A stretch of 64,000 nucleotides of DNA from Streptomyces naganishii JCM 4654 (GCF_014650575.1 NZ_BMVF01000007.1:62001-126000), one strand, 5' to 3'. Shown: positions 54,726 through 64,000, counted from the stretch's first letter. The notes: generated by a model not told the origin, from the letters alone. Program-made: numbers and translations.

Positions 54726-56072
54726 TTAGCTACCCGAGGGCCCGTGCACGTACTCCGTCGGGAGGACCGCTTCCCCGCGCGAGAGCTGGGTCGCCGACAG
54801 CGGCAGGCCCGCGCGGGCGGCCGCGTGCCGGTCGCGTACGACGTCCAGCGGCTCGCGGGCGACCACCTCGCCGCCCTTGACCAGCTGGACCAGCAGCTGC
54901 CGGTCCGCCAGCTCGGCCGGCACCGGCCCGGTGCCCACGACCTCGGCCTCGGCGACCCCGTCCGCGTCCAGTCGGCGGGCCGCCCACTTGCGGCCGCCCA
55001 CGGAGGTCTTGCCCCCGCTGGACTTCTTCGCCACCGGCTTCAGCGGCGCGTCCGGCTCGGCGCTCTCGGCGCGCGCGACCAGCTTGTAGACCATGGAGGC
55101 CGTCGGGTGGCCGGAGCCGGTGACCAGCTGGGTGCCCACGCCGTAGGCGTCCACGGGGGCGGCGGCGAGCGAGGCGATGGCGTACTCGTCGAGGTCGGAG
55201 GTGACGACGATCTTGGTGTCGCGGGCGCCCAGCTCGTCCAGCTGCTGCCGCACCCGGTGCGCGACCAGCAGCAGGTCCCCGGAGTCGATGCGCACGGCGC
55301 CGAGGCCGGGCCCGGCGACCTCGACGGCGGCGCGCACCGCCTCGGCGACGTCGTAGGTGTCCACCAGCAGCGTGGTGTCCCGGCCGAGGGCGTCGACCTG
55401 CGCCTGGAAGGCGTCCCGCTCCCGGTCGTGCAGCAGGGTGAAGGCGTGGGCGGAGGTGCCGACGGTCGGGATGTTGTAGCGGAAGCCGGCGGCCAGGTCC
55501 GAGGTGGTGGCGAAGCCGCCGATGTAGGCGGCGCGGGCGGCGGCGACGGCGGCCAGCTCGTGGGTGCGGCGGGCGCCCATCTCGATCAGCGGCCGGCCGG
55601 CCGCGGCGGAGGACATCCGGGAGGCGGCGGCCGCGATCGCCGAGTCGTGGTTGAGGATCGACAGGATCACGGTCTCCAGCAGCACGCACTCGGCGAAAGA
55701 GCCCTCGACCCGCATGACCGGCGAGCCCGGGAAGTACACCTCGCCCTCGGGATAGCCCCAGACGTCGCCGCCGAACCGGTAGTCCGCGAGCCACTGCAGG
55801 GTCGTGTCGTCGACGACGCCGCGCTCGCGCAGGAAGCGCAGCACGTCCTCGTCGAAGCGGAAGTTCTCCACCGCGTCCAGCACCCGGCCGGTCCCGGCCA
55901 CCACGCCGTAGCGGCGGCCGTCGGGCAGGCGGCGGGTGAAGACCTCGAAGACACTGCGCCGGTCGGCGGTTCCCGCCTTCAGCGCGGCCTGGAGCATCGT
56001 CAGCTCGTAGTGGTCGGTGAAGAGCGCCGTCGAGGGCACGTCCACCGGCAGCCGAAGGTCCGCTGTGTTCAT
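54726..56072 (-). CDS. pncB: Nicotinate phosphoribosyltransferase PncB
   Basis: A 448-residue enzyme converting nicotinate and PRPP to nicotinate mononucleotide. Key motifs are [15 protein letters not shown] near the N terminus, [44 protein letters not shown] (in parts) near residue 195 and VRIDSGDL. A Lys/Gly-rich region near 360 ([16 protein letters not shown]) is the usual mobile loop. ATG 56072 is preferred over Met codons upstream because a TACGAT -10 lies eight bases before it, leaving almost no leader. The palindrome at 56095-56109 overlaps the promoter. Confidence 0.94.
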   Translation of the reverse strand: MNTADLRLPVDVPSTALFTDHYELTMLQAALKAGTADRRSVFEVFTRRLPDGRRYGVVAGTGRVLDAVENFRFDEDVLRFLRERGVVDDTTLQWLADYRFGGDVWGYPEGEVYFPGSPVMRVEGSFAECVLLETVILSILNHDSAIAAAASRMSSAAAGRPLIEMGARRTHELAAVAAARAAYIGGFATTSDLAAGFRYNIPTVGTSAHAFTLLHDRERDAFQAQVDALGRDTTLLVDTYDVAEAVRAAVEVAGPGLGAVRIDSGDLLLVAHRVRQQLDELGARDTKIVVTSDLDEYAIASLAAAPVDAYGVGTQLVTGSGHPTASMVYKLVARAESAEPDAPLKPVAKKSSGGKTSVGGRKWAARRLDADGVAEAEVVGTGPVPAELADRQLLVQLVKGGEVVAREPLDVVRDRHAAARAGLPLSATQLSRGEAVLPTEYVHGPSGS

Positions 56073-56080
56073 GGCGAGGA

Positions 56081-56109
56081 ATCGTACTCCCATTTCGTCA
56101 GTCTGACGA
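56081..56109 (-). promoter_or_regulatory. pncB promoter overlapping a 15-bp operator
   Basis: On the minus strand, TACGAT at 56086-56081 is a good -10, and TCGTCA 17 bp upstream (56109-56104) matches the -35 in four of six positions. The perfect palindrome TCGTCAGTCTGACGA at 56095-56109 covers the -35 and part of the spacer, so a bound protein would block pncB. The predicted start gives a nearly leaderless mRNA. A dedicated NAD-synthesis repressor is the natural candidate; I could not identify it. Confidence 0.7.
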
Positions 56110-56194
56110 TTTAAGGGGTGCGGGACCCGTCCCGGCGCCGCCACCCGGGTGCCGCGCCCGCCCGTTTGTGCTCCCACCCCCCTGTGGTGGCAGC

Positions 56195-56512
56195 ATGGGC
56201 CGTGTGACGGCAGCCGCACCCATCGAGATCGAGAAGACCGAGTCGGCGGAGGAGGTCTTCGCCGTACCAGAGCCCGACGTCCCCTGGGTGACGATCGTCC
56301 ACAACGACCCCGTGAACCTCATGAGCTATGTGACGTACGTCTTCCAGACGTACTTCGGCTACCCCAAGGACAAGGCCACCAAGCTCATGCTCGACGTCCA
56401 CCACAAGGGGCGGGCGGTCGTCTCCAGCGGGACGCGCGAGGAGATGGAACGGGATGTGCAGGCCATGCACGGCTACGGTCTGTGGGCCACTCTCCAGCAG
56501 GACCGCAAGTAG
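56195..56512 (+). CDS. clpS: ATP-dependent Clp protease adaptor ClpS
   Basis: A 105-residue adaptor that hands N-degron substrates to the Clp chaperone. The family core is complete: [21 protein letters not shown] (substrate pocket), then [20 protein letters not shown] and GLWATLQQD at the end. The 30-residue N-terminal arm that regulates the chaperone is present. ATG 56195 is used. It is divergent from pncB and sits upstream of the DUF2017 gene, a common actinobacterial order. Confidence 0.95.
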   Translation: MGRVTAAAPIEIEKTESAEEVFAVPEPDVPWVTIVHNDPVNLMSYVTYVFQTYFGYPKDKATKLMLDVHHKGRAVVSSGTREEMERDVQAMHGYGLWATLQQDRK

Positions 56513-56523
56513 TACGTCCACCA

Positions 56524-56555
56524 GGACCGTGAGCGGCGCGAACAGCGCACGGTCC
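56524..56555 (+). terminator. Possible hairpin after clpS
   Basis: GGACCGTG (56524-56531) pairs with CACGGTCC (56548-56555) around a 16-base GC-rich loop. It lies 12 bp after the clpS stop and 56 bp before the DUF2017 start. It could reduce read-through between the two, but no T-run follows. Confidence 0.4.
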
Positions 56556-56611
56556 GGACCGCAGACAGCAGCCCGCAGACAGCCCGGACCCGGAAGCAGC
56601 GAACCCCCTCC

Positions 56612-57229
56612 ATGCCAGGAACCTTCGAACCGCTCCCCGGCGGCGGCGCGGCCGTCGCCCTCGACGACGTAGAGATCTCCATCATCCGCTCGCTGGCGGT
56701 GCAGCTCCTGGAGCTGATCGGTCCCGGGCCCGCCGAGGACGCCCCGGGCGCCGGCGACCCGCTGGCAGAACTCTTCGCCGAGGGCCCGAGCGAGCCGCCC
56801 TCCGACCCGGTCCTCAGAAGGCTCTTCCCGGACGCCTACAGCGACCCCGCCCAGCCCCCGGCCACCGAGCAGGAGGCCGACGAGCGGCGCGCGTACTCGG
56901 CGGAGTTCCGCCGCTTCACCGAGAACGACCTGCGGGCGGGCAAGCGCGAGAACGCCCTCGCGGTCATCCGCTCGCTCAACGCGCTCGCGGCGGCGTCGGC
57001 CGGCGAGGGCGGCGCGGTGCTGAAGCTGTCGCCGCAGGAGTCGCGGCACTGGCTCGGCACGCTCAACGACCTGCGCCTGGCCATCGGCTCCCGGCTGGAG
57101 ATCACCGACGAGGACGACACCGACGGCCTCTACGGTCTTCCGGACGAGGACCCGCGCAAGCCGATGGTGATGGCGTACCTGTGGCTGGGCGGGCTCCAGG
57201 AGACGCTCGTCTCCACGCTCATGCCCTGA
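56612..57229 (+). CDS. DUF2017 family protein
   Basis: A 205-residue cytoplasmic protein conserved next to clpS in actinobacteria; function unknown. Recognisable parts are ISIIRSLAVQLLELIGP near residue 22, DPVLRRLFPDAYSDP near 70, RRFTENDLRAGKRENALAVI near 108 and the C-terminal SRHWLGTLNDLRLAIGSRLE. ATG 56612 is used. The pairing with clpS suggests a role in protein turnover, an inference. Confidence 0.88.
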   Translation: MPGTFEPLPGGGAAVALDDVEISIIRSLAVQLLELIGPGPAEDAPGAGDPLAELFAEGPSEPPSDPVLRRLFPDAYSDPAQPPATEQEADERRAYSAEFRRFTENDLRAGKRENALAVIRSLNALAAASAGEGGAVLKLSPQESRHWLGTLNDLRLAIGSRLEITDEDDTDGLYGLPDEDPRKPMVMAYLWLGGLQETLVSTLMP

Positions 57230-57557
57230 CTCGTCCACATTTGTGGGGATTTCTCGTTCGCTCAGCGGACGCTCAAATCCGGATAACGATCCCGTCACCG
57301 TAGCGGCCGGTTGTGCACCCTTCGGGCGCACTTTGTCCGCTTCTTCCTGTGTCTTGCGCCACACGGGGCCCGGGCGATCAGTGTTGCGGGCGTGATAAAT
57401 CTTCACGACCGCCCGCCGGACACCACCCATGTCCGTCCGGGTGCGCCACCGAGCCGGCGACCGCCGGCCAGGCACCAACTCCATCATCCGGGGGGATCGA
57501 AACCCGATCCGCGGCCGACGAGCGGCCCGGGTCGGCATGGAGAAAGGCGCACAGCAC
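57230..57557. other. Leader region of the amino acid permease
   Basis: 328 bp with no gene. GTGATAAATC near 57398-57407 is AT-rich for this genome and could be a -10 region. GGAGAAAGG lies 13 bases before the permease ATG 57558. A CATTTGTGG-type segment at the left end follows the DUF2017 stop. No strong riboswitch fold is apparent by eye. Confidence 0.5.
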
Positions 57558-58997
57558 ATGACCTCCTCGAAGGTCGAGAACACCGCTTCGCAGGGCACCG
57601 AAGCCCCCGAAGAGGGTTATGAGCGAGGGCTCGGCAGCCGACAGGTCCAGATGATCGCGATCGGCGGCGCGATCGGCGTCGGCCTCTTCCTGGGAGCCGG
57701 GGCGAACATCGCCAAGGCCGGCCCCAGCCTCATCCTCATGTACGCCCTGGCCGGCCTGATCATCTTCTTCATCATGCGGGCGCTCGGCGAGCTGCTGCTC
57801 TACCGCCCGGTCTCGGGCTCCTTCGCGGAGTACTCCCGGGAGTTCCTCGGTCCGTTCTTCGGCTACTTCACCGGCTGGACGTACTGGCTGATGTGGGTCG
57901 TCACCGGCATGGCCGAGCTCACGGCCGCCGCGATCTACGTCAACTACTGGTTCCCCGCTGTTCCGCAATGGGTCACGGCGCTGGTCTTCCTGGTGATCCT
58001 CTTCGGTGTCAACCTGATCTCCGTCAAGCTCTTCGGCGAGCTGGAGTTCTGGTTCTCGATGGTCAAGGTCACCGCGCTCATCGGCATGATCGTCATCGGC
58101 CTGGGCGTGCTCACCTTCGGTTTCAGCCAGGCCGGCGACACCGCCACCGTCTCCAACCTCTGGCAGTTCGACGGCTTCTTCCCCAAGGGCATCGGCTCGT
58201 CCCTGATGACCCTCCAGGGCGTGATGTTCGCCTACCTCGCCGTCGAGCTGGTCGGCGTCACCGCCGGTGAGTCGGAGAACCCGGAGAAGACCCTCCCCAA
58301 GGCGATCAACACCCTGCCCTGGCGCATCGCCCTGTTCTACGTCGGCGCCCTCACCGTCATCCTGTGCGTGGTGAAGTGGACCGAGTTCGCCGCCGGCGTG
58401 AGTCCCTTCGTCAGGGCGTTCGCGGTCATCGGCATCCCGGCCGGCGCCGGCATCGTCAACTTCGTGGTGCTCACCGCGGCCCTGTCCTCCTGCAACTCGG
58501 GCATGTACTCCACCGGCCGCATGCTGCGCACCCTCGCCGACAACGGCGAGGCCCCCCGCGGCTTCAGCCGCCTGTCGGCCTCCAAGACCCCGGCGCTCGG
58601 CATCACCGTCTCCGTCGCCTTCATGGGCATCGGCGTCCTCCTCAACTACGTCGTCCCGGAGAAGGCCTTCGGCTACGTCACCTCCGTCGCCACCGCGGCC
58701 GGCATCTGGACCTGGCTGATGATCCTGGTCAGCCACGTGCTGTACCGCAGGGCCGTGGTCGCGGGCCGGCTGCCCGCCTCCGCCTTCCCGGCGCCGGGCG
58801 GCGCGAAGTGCTCGTACGTGGCCATCGCCTTCCTGCTCTTCGTCACCTGCCTGATCGCCTACGATGCCGACTCCCGGGTCTGCCTGTACGTGATGGCGGT
58901 GTGGGCCGCCGCCCTGGCCGTCGGCTGGGCGGTGCTCAAGGCGCGCAACCCGCAGGTCACCGAGCGCCGCGAGCCGGAGCTCGAGAAGGTCGGCTGA
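57558..58997 (+). CDS. Amino acid permease, APC superfamily
   Basis: A 479-residue permease with about twelve membrane spans, of the AAT branch (proline, phenylalanine, GABA or asparagine-type carriers). The N-terminal cytoplasmic part leads into QVQMIAIGGAIGVGLFLGAG, the first substrate-binding helix. Later signatures are GELLLYRPVSGSFAEYSREF, VAYLAVELVGVTAGES and the motif ALSSCNSGMYSTGRML. ATG 57558 is taken; ATG 57537 lacks a ribosome site. Substrate unknown. It stands between the DUF2017 gene and the CysO peptidase gene, probably as its own unit. Confidence 0.92.
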   Translation: MTSSKVENTASQGTEAPEEGYERGLGSRQVQMIAIGGAIGVGLFLGAGANIAKAGPSLILMYALAGLIIFFIMRALGELLLYRPVSGSFAEYSREFLGPFFGYFTGWTYWLMWVVTGMAELTAAAIYVNYWFPAVPQWVTALVFLVILFGVNLISVKLFGELEFWFSMVKVTALIGMIVIGLGVLTFGFSQAGDTATVSNLWQFDGFFPKGIGSSLMTLQGVMFAYLAVELVGVTAGESENPEKTLPKAINTLPWRIALFYVGALTVILCVVKWTEFAAGVSPFVRAFAVIGIPAGAGIVNFVVLTAALSSCNSGMYSTGRMLRTLADNGEAPRGFSRLSASKTPALGITVSVAFMGIGVLLNYVVPEKAFGYVTSVATAAGIWTWLMILVSHVLYRRAVVAGRLPASAFPAPGGAKCSYVAIAFLLFVTCLIAYDADSRVCLYVMAVWAAALAVGWAVLKARNPQVTERREPELEKVG

Positions 58998-59164
58998 ACC
59001 GGCCGGAGGGCGGCCCCGCGGGGCGCCTTCCACCCAAGGGCCGGACGTCCCGCCGGAGCGGATACTCGTGGAAACCGCTCCGGCAGCCGCTCAGGACGTC
59101 CGTCATGTGGGCCGTTCCGTACCACTCCCCGGTACGGAACGGCCCCTCTCCTATCCTTGCGGGC

Positions 59165-59587
59165 ATGCTGACCATCACCCAGTCGCTCCACGACCAGATC
59201 GTCGCCCACGCGCGCGCCGACCACCCCGACGAGGCCTGCGGGGTCGTCGCCGGCCCGGTGGGCTCCGGCCGGCCCGAGCGGTTCATCCCCATGCTGAACG
59301 CGGCCCGCTCGCCCACCTTCTACGAGTTCGACTCGCAGGACCTGCTCAAGCTGTACCGCGAGATGGACGACCGCGACGAGGAGCCGGTGATCGTCTACCA
59401 CTCGCACACGGCCACCGAGGCCTACCCCTCCCGCACCGACATCTCCTACGCCAACGAGCCCGGCGCCCACTACGTGCTGGTCTCCACCGCGGACGCCGAC
59501 GGGGCCGGGGAGTTCCAGTTCCGCTCCTTCCGCATCCTGGAGGGCGAGGTCACGGAGGAGGAGGTCCGGATCGTCGAGGCCTACTGA
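59165..59587 (+). CDS. mec: JAMM/MPN metallopeptidase, CysO-cysteine hydrolase (Mec-type)
   Basis: A 140-residue zinc peptidase of the Mov34/MPN/PAD-1 family. The JAMM motif is HSHTATEAYPSRTD near residues 79-92, with the partner Glu upstream in HPDEACGVVAG. Family members (Mec) release cysteine from CysO-cysteine, the thiocarboxylate-carrier adduct made by CysM. CysO and CysM are encoded just downstream, which makes this assignment firm. An extra task may be trimming CysO itself, which ends in GGMR (see findings). ATG 59165 is used; the leader peptide begins 90 bp after the stop. Confidence 0.92.
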   Translation: MLTITQSLHDQIVAHARADHPDEACGVVAGPVGSGRPERFIPMLNAARSPTFYEFDSQDLLKLYREMDDRDEEPVIVYHSHTATEAYPSRTDISYANEPGAHYVLVSTADADGAGEFQFRSFRILEGEVTEEEVRIVEAY

Positions 59588-59657
59588 TCCCAGGCCGGTC
59601 TCAGCTGATGGATGAGAACGGTCCGAGGTGTGGAACGACACTCCGGTTCGCGGGGCG

Positions 59658-59683
59658 GGAATCGATACGATGAGCCCATGGTT
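59658..59683 (+). promoter_or_regulatory. SigR-type promoter GGAAT-N18-GTT, plus overlapping -10 for leaderless leader peptide
   Basis: GGAAT at 59658-59662 and GTT at 59681-59683 are separated by exactly 18 bases, the consensus for the thiol-stress sigma factor SigR. A second, independent TACGAT -10 lies at 59666-59671, six bases before the leader-peptide ATG at 59678, so that transcript would be leaderless. The SigR start should fall near 59690, inside the leader peptide. No clear -35 for TACGAT. cysM is, to my memory, a SigR target in S. coelicolor. Confidence 0.7.
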
Positions 59684-59773
59684 ATTCACGACGTGAGCGA
59701 GAAGACGCCGGGCACGCTGCTCGTGGCGCGGCTGCACGTCGACCTGTGCAGGCTGGCCAGCGCCATCTGTTGA
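59678..59773 (+). CDS. 31-residue cysteine-containing leader peptide
   Basis: A short frame ATG to TGA encoding 31 residues that begin MVIHDVSEK and end DLCRLASAIC, with Cys codons at positions 24 and 31 just before the stop. It lies 123 bp before cysO, and its end is followed by a GC hairpin at 59785-59811. Cys codons next to the stop, a cysteine gene downstream and a hairpin behind are the arrangement of actinobacterial cysteine-responsive attenuation peptides. Too short to be an enzyme; function as a sensor is inferred. Confidence 0.75.
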   Translation: MVIHDVSEKTPGTLLVARLHVDLCRLASAIC

Positions 59774-59784
59774 CGCCCTCCCCT

Positions 59785-59811
59785 GCCGCCGTACGGCCGT
59801 GAGCCGGCGGC
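59785..59811 (+). promoter_or_regulatory. Attenuator hairpin between leader peptide and cysO
   Basis: GCCGCCG (59785-59791) pairs with CGGCGGC (59805-59811) around a 13-base loop that contains a second GGCC core. It starts 11 bases after the leader stop, within the footprint of a ribosome stalled on the final Cys codon. Stalling could open the stem and let transcription or translation of cysO proceed. Confidence 0.55.
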
Positions 59812-59896
59812 GCCCCGCACCGCGTCGCACCGGACGCCCGCGTCGCCCATCGTCGCGCCCACCGACCTGACTCTTCCCGACAGGAGCCCTGAAGCC

Positions 59897-60175
59897 ATGG
59901 CCATCGAGGTCCGCATCCCGACCATCCTCCGCACGTACACCGACGGCCAGAAGGCGGTGGAGGGTGCCGGGGAGACCCTCACCGAGCTCTTCGCCGACCT
60001 CGAGTCCCGGCACCCGGGCATCCAGGCCCGCATCGTGGACGGCGACAAGCTGCGCCGCTTCGTCAACGTGTACCTGAACGACGAGGACGTGCGCTTCCTG
60101 GACGGCATCTCCACCAAGCTCGCCGACGGCGACAACGTGACGATCCTGCCGGCCGTCGCCGGCGGCATGCGCTGA
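59897..60175 (+). CDS. cysO: Sulfur-carrier protein CysO
   Basis: A 92-residue ubiquitin-fold sulfur carrier of the MoaD/ThiS class. EVRIPTILRTYTDGQKAVEG opens the fold and NVYLNDEDVRFLDGIS follows. The C terminus reads LPAVAGGMR: the usual Gly-Gly is present but two residues extend beyond it, so Met-Arg must be removed before thiocarboxylation. ATG 59897 has AGGAG ten bases upstream. It delivers sulfide to CysM for cysteine synthesis. cysM starts 17 bp downstream. Confidence 0.93.
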   Translation: MAIEVRIPTILRTYTDGQKAVEGAGETLTELFADLESRHPGIQARIVDGDKLRRFVNVYLNDEDVRFLDGISTKLADGDNVTILPAVAGGMR

Positions 60176-60186
60176 TCGGCCGCTGA

Positions 60187-61143
<957 letters not shown>

Positions 61144-61198
61144 TGCCGCCGCCTCCGCGCGAGGCGCGGCCCCGCGGGACGCGACTCAAGCCCGTGTC

Positions 61199-61220
61199 AG
61201 CCCCCTCCTATGAGGGGGCT
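61199..61220 (+). terminator. Terminator after cysM
   Basis: AGCCCCCTC and GAGGGGGCT form a perfect 9-bp stem with a CTAT loop, 55 bp after the cysM stop. AAGTCATT follows, without a T-run. Suitable for the end of the cysO-cysM transcript. Confidence 0.75.
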
Positions 61221-61439
61221 AAGTCATTCCTATGGCCGGGCAAAGAAATGCGTCCACCCGCTGCCGGTCCGATCGTGGCGGGACTACGGTCCTCCCGCAC
61301 CCTGTCATGTCACGATCAGCGACAAGGCGGGTGCCTGAGAGTGTCATGCTCATGACTGCGCGGTTTCGCCGCCGCTTCGCGCGTCACGGGCCTGCCAATC
61401 CAGTGCGAATCCCCACTTCACAACCGGAGGCAGTTCCCC

Positions 61440-63506
61440 ATGCGTGAGTCACGCCCGAGCGGGCGCAGACGGAGTCTGAGAAGGCTCCTCTCCATAGCCC
61501 TCCCCTCGCTCGCCCTCACCGTCGCAGGCCTCGCGGTGGCCCCCACCGCCGGCGCCCAGCCCGCCACCGCGCACCCGCACACCTCCAAGGCCGCCCAGAA
61601 CGCCAAGGCCCTCACCGACCCGAAGCGGCAGACCTTCCACAGCACCGGCAAGGCCGGCCAGAAGGTGCCCACCCAGCACCTGTGCGCCACCGCCCACCCC
61701 GGTCACGCCTCCTGCTTCGCCCAGCGGCGCACCGACATCAAGCAGCGCCTCGCCTCGGCGCTCGCCGCCGCGGCGCCCTCCGGCCTCAGCCCGGCCAACC
61801 TGCACAGCGCCTACAACCTGCCCACCACGGGCGGTTCCGGCCTGACCGTCGCCGTCGTCGACGCCTTCAACGACCCCAACGCCGAGTCGGACCTGGCCAC
61901 TTACCGCTCGACGTACGGCCTGTCCTCGTGCACCAAGGCCAACGGCTGCTTCAAGCAGGTCAGCCAGACCGGCTCCACCACCTCGCTGCCCACCAACGAC
62001 AGCGGCTGGGCCGGCGAGGAGGCCCTCGACCTCGACATGGTCAGCGCCGTCTGCCCCAACTGCTCCATCACCCTGGTCGAGGCCAACTCCGCCAGCGACA
62101 CCGACCTCGGCATCGCCGAGAACGAGGCCGTCAGCCTCGGCGCCAAGGTCGTCTCCAACAGCTGGGGCGGGTCCGAGTCCTCCACCCAGACCAGTGAGGA
62201 CTCGCAGTACTTCAAGCACCCCGGCGTCGCCATCACCGTCTCCGCGGGCGACTCCGGCTACGGCGCCGAGTACCCGGCGACCTCCCAGTACGTGACCGCC
62301 GTCGGCGGCACCGCGCTCACCACCGCCTCCAACTCGCGCGGCTGGAGCGAGTCGGTGTGGAACACCAGCTCCACCGAGGGCACCGGCTCCGGCTGCTCCG
62401 CCTACGACCCCAAGCCGAGCTGGCAGACCGACAGCGGCTGCTCCAACCGCATGGAGGCCGACGTCTCCGCGGTCGCCGACCCGGCCACCGGCGTGGCGGT
62501 CTACGACACCTACGGCGGCTCCGGCTGGGCGGTCTACGGCGGCACCAGCGCCTCCGCCCCGATCGTCGCCGGCGTCTACGCCCTCGCGGGCACCCCGGGC
62601 TCGGGTGACTACCCGGCGAAGTACCCCTACTCCCACACGGGCAACCTGTACGACGTCACCAGCGGCTCCAACGGCTCCTGCTCGACCTCGTACTTCTGCA
62701 CCGCCCGCACCGGCTACGACGGCCCGACCGGCTGGGGCACCCCCAACGGCACCGCCGCCTTCACCGCCGGCACCACCACCGGCAACACGGTGACCGTCAC
62801 CAACCCCGGCAGCCAGTCCACCGCCACCGGCGGCTCGGCGAGCCTGCAGATCCAGGCCAGCGACAGCGCGGGCGCGTCCCTCACCTACAGCGCGACCGGT
62901 CTGCCCCCCGGCCTGTCCATCAACAGCTCCACCGGCCTGATCTCCGGCACCGCGAGCACCGCGGGCACCTACCAGGTGACCGTCACCGCCAAGGACTCCA
63001 CCGGGGCCTCCGGATCGACCTCCTTCACCTGGACCGTCGGCACCTCCGGCGGCTGCACCTCCGCCCAGCTGATCGGCAACGCCGGTTTCGAGTCCGGCAA
63101 CACCACCTGGACCGCCTCCAGCGGAGTCATCACCAACGACACCGGTGAGGCCGCCCACTCCGGCTCCTACAAGGCCTGGCTCGACGGCTACGGCTCCAGC
63201 CACACCGACACCCTGTCCCAGTCGGTGACCATCCCCGCGGGCTGCAAGGCCACGTTCACCTTCTACCTGCACGTCGACACCGCCGAGTCCACCACCAGCA
63301 CGCAGTACGACAAGCTGACGGTGACCGCCGGCTCCAAGACCCTGGCGACGTACTCCAACCTCGACGCCGCCACGGGCTACACGCAGAAGTCCTTCGACCT
63401 TTCCTCGCTGGCCGGCTCCACGGTCACGCTGAAGTTCAACGGCGTCGAGGACTCCTCGCTGCAGACCAGCTTCGTCGTCGACGACACGGCGCTGACGACC
63501 AGCTGA
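61440..63506 (+). CDS. Secreted sedolisin-type (S53) serine protease
   Basis: A 688-residue secreted peptidase. Signal peptide about 1-39 ([20 protein letters not shown]), then a propeptide. The mature domain carries the acidic pair in [15 protein letters not shown] near 192, the oxyanion Asp in VSAGDSGYG near 278 and the nucleophile in YGGTSASAP near 370; these define sedolisins rather than subtilisins. A putative Ig domain (about 450-535) and a C-terminal carbohydrate-binding-like beta domain (about 545-688, with [14 protein letters not shown]) follow. ATG 61440 is used. It digests protein outside the cell. A terminator follows at 63534. Confidence 0.93.
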   Translation: MRESRPSGRRRSLRRLLSIALPSLALTVAGLAVAPTAGAQPATAHPHTSKAAQNAKALTDPKRQTFHSTGKAGQKVPTQHLCATAHPGHASCFAQRRTDIKQRLASALAAAAPSGLSPANLHSAYNLPTTGGSGLTVAVVDAFNDPNAESDLATYRSTYGLSSCTKANGCFKQVSQTGSTTSLPTNDSGWAGEEALDLDMVSAVCPNCSITLVEANSASDTDLGIAENEAVSLGAKVVSNSWGGSESSTQTSEDSQYFKHPGVAITVSAGDSGYGAEYPATSQYVTAVGGTALTTASNSRGWSESVWNTSSTEGTGSGCSAYDPKPSWQTDSGCSNRMEADVSAVADPATGVAVYDTYGGSGWAVYGGTSASAPIVAGVYALAGTPGSGDYPAKYPYSHTGNLYDVTSGSNGSCSTSYFCTARTGYDGPTGWGTPNGTAAFTAGTTTGNTVTVTNPGSQSTATGGSASLQIQASDSAGASLTYSATGLPPGLSINSSTGLISGTASTAGTYQVTVTAKDSTGASGSTSFTWTVGTSGGCTSAQLIGNAGFESGNTTWTASSGVITNDTGEAAHSGSYKAWLDGYGSSHTDTLSQSVTIPAGCKATFTFYLHVDTAESTTSTQYDKLTVTAGSKTLATYSNLDAATGYTQKSFDLSSLAGSTVTLKFNGVEDSSLQTSFVVDDTALTTS

Positions 63507-63533
63507 CCAGCTGACCGACCCTGATCCGTGCGA

Positions 63534-63564
63534 GGGGCCCCGGCCGTGCAGCGGCCGGGGCCCC
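63534..63564 (+). terminator. Terminator after the sedolisin gene
   Basis: GGGGCCCCGGCCG (63534-63546) and CGGCCGGGGCCCC (63552-63564) form a perfect 13-bp stem with a TGCAG loop, 27 bp after the stop. Strong and clearly positioned. Confidence 0.85.
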
Positions 63565-63666
63565 GGCGTGCGTGGGGGAAGGGATCCTGATGTGCTGGAG
63601 GAACGTCACATCGGCAGCGAGGCACTGGGTATCCGAAACGACGACGAGCAGAAAGGCGGCCGCCCC

Positions 63667-64000
63667 ATGCGCCGTACGACGCCCCACCGCATCACCGTCG
63701 CCGCCGCGGCGGCCGCGACCCTGCTGCTCGCCGGCTGCGGGACGCAGAACGACGGCAAGGGCTCTACGGGCAGCGCGACGGCGTCCGGGCCGGCCGGCGC
63801 CCCGTCCACCTCCGCCTCCCCGGCCCCGTCGGCGTCCGGGTCGCTGCGGCCTTCGGCGACCCCCTCCGACTCGGCGTCGGCCTCCCACCCGGCGACCCCG
63901 TCCGGGTGCACCGCCAAGGCCGAACTCATCACCGCCGACAACGGCCGGACCGTGTGCCTCACCCCGGGCGGACAGCTCCGGCTCACCCTGGACGGCACCA
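63667..64000 (+). CDS. Lipoprotein, DUF4232-like or similar (3' end outside window)
   Basis: The first 111 codons of a lipoprotein. The signal peptide RITVAAAAAATLLLAGC has Cys24 as the lipidated residue; a Ser/Ala/Pro-rich linker follows to about residue 75. The folded part starts with CTAKAELITADNGRTVCLTPGG. Too little is visible to name the domain with confidence. ATG 63667 has AGAAAGG upstream. It lies after the sedolisin terminator, so it is a separate unit. Confidence 0.7.
   Translation, partial: MRRTTPHRITVAAAAAATLLLAGCGTQNDGKGSTGSATASGPAGAPSTSASPAPSASGSLRPSATPSDSASASHPATPSGCTAKAELITADNGRTVCLTPGGQLRLTLDGT

Overview
The window looks like the core chromosome of a Streptomyces or close relative. 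Base composition is very GC-rich with strong third-position G/C, and GTG starts are common. The gene content is typical of the genus: SigU/RsuA, a HelD-type RNA polymerase factor, HU, MurA, a HemD-type protein, MatAB-like polysaccharide genes and the CysO/CysM/Mec cysteine route. From memory, the gene order from cysM at the right to matAB at the left parallels S. coelicolor from about SCO2910 to about SCO2963. I could not check this by alignment.

Layout, left to right. (1) 1-5170: a leftward ABC sugar-uptake operon (lipoprotein, two permeases, GH31 alpha-xylosidase-like enzyme cut by the window edge), preceded by two CGAAGCGCTTCG-type palindromes and a (GCAT)n array. (2) 5.2-7.6 kb: divergent MFS exporter and LysR regulator. 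(3) 7.8-12.6 kb: three overlapping genes for a cell-surface aminosugar polymer: a membrane-anchored Pro/Thr/Ser-rich protein, a deacetylase-glycosyltransferase fusion and a membrane acyltransferase. (4) 12.8-18.1 kb: lipoprotein, truncated ATPase remnant, nitrate transporter, HemD-winged helix fusion and CGNR zinc-finger protein. (5) 18.3-26.1 kb: sigU-rsuA, HelD, a probable structured small RNA, NAD malic enzyme, hupA and murA. (6) 26.3-35.3 kb: YqgE, DUF3039, GH20 hexosaminidase, a three-subunit xanthine dehydrogenase-type operon, an orphan SUKH-4 protein, a decayed gene and tRNA-Cys. (7) 35.5-41.4 kb: MFS protein, SF2 helicase, IclR regulator and Lon-like secreted protease. (8) 41.4-50.7 kb: Lrp regulator divergent from hppD, a three-gene nitrile hydratase-type metalloenzyme, TPR protein, FAD-linked oxidase and two RDD membrane proteins. 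(9) 51-61.2 kb: secreted M6 protease, NAD salvage (pncA, pncB), clpS, DUF2017, amino acid permease and the mec-leader peptide-cysO-cysM region. (10) 61.4-64 kb: secreted sedolisin-type protease and the start of a lipoprotein gene.

The most interesting points are the control region in front of cysO/cysM and the C terminus of CysO. A perfect GGAAT-N18-GTT SigR-type promoter overlaps the start of a 31-residue leader peptide that carries two Cys codons and itself looks leaderless. One promoter would therefore include the cysteine-sensing leader and the other would skip it. CysO ends in Gly-Gly-Met-Arg, so a peptidase must expose the Gly-Gly, and a JAMM peptidase gene lies just upstream. Other points worth checking are the terminator-ended small RNA before malic enzyme, the pncB operator-promoter, the Lrp/hppD inverted repeat, the split nitrile hydratase and the 365-residue disordered extension on the xanthine dehydrogenase iron-sulfur subunit. 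Coding calls rest on reading frames and remembered family motifs; no database search was possible.
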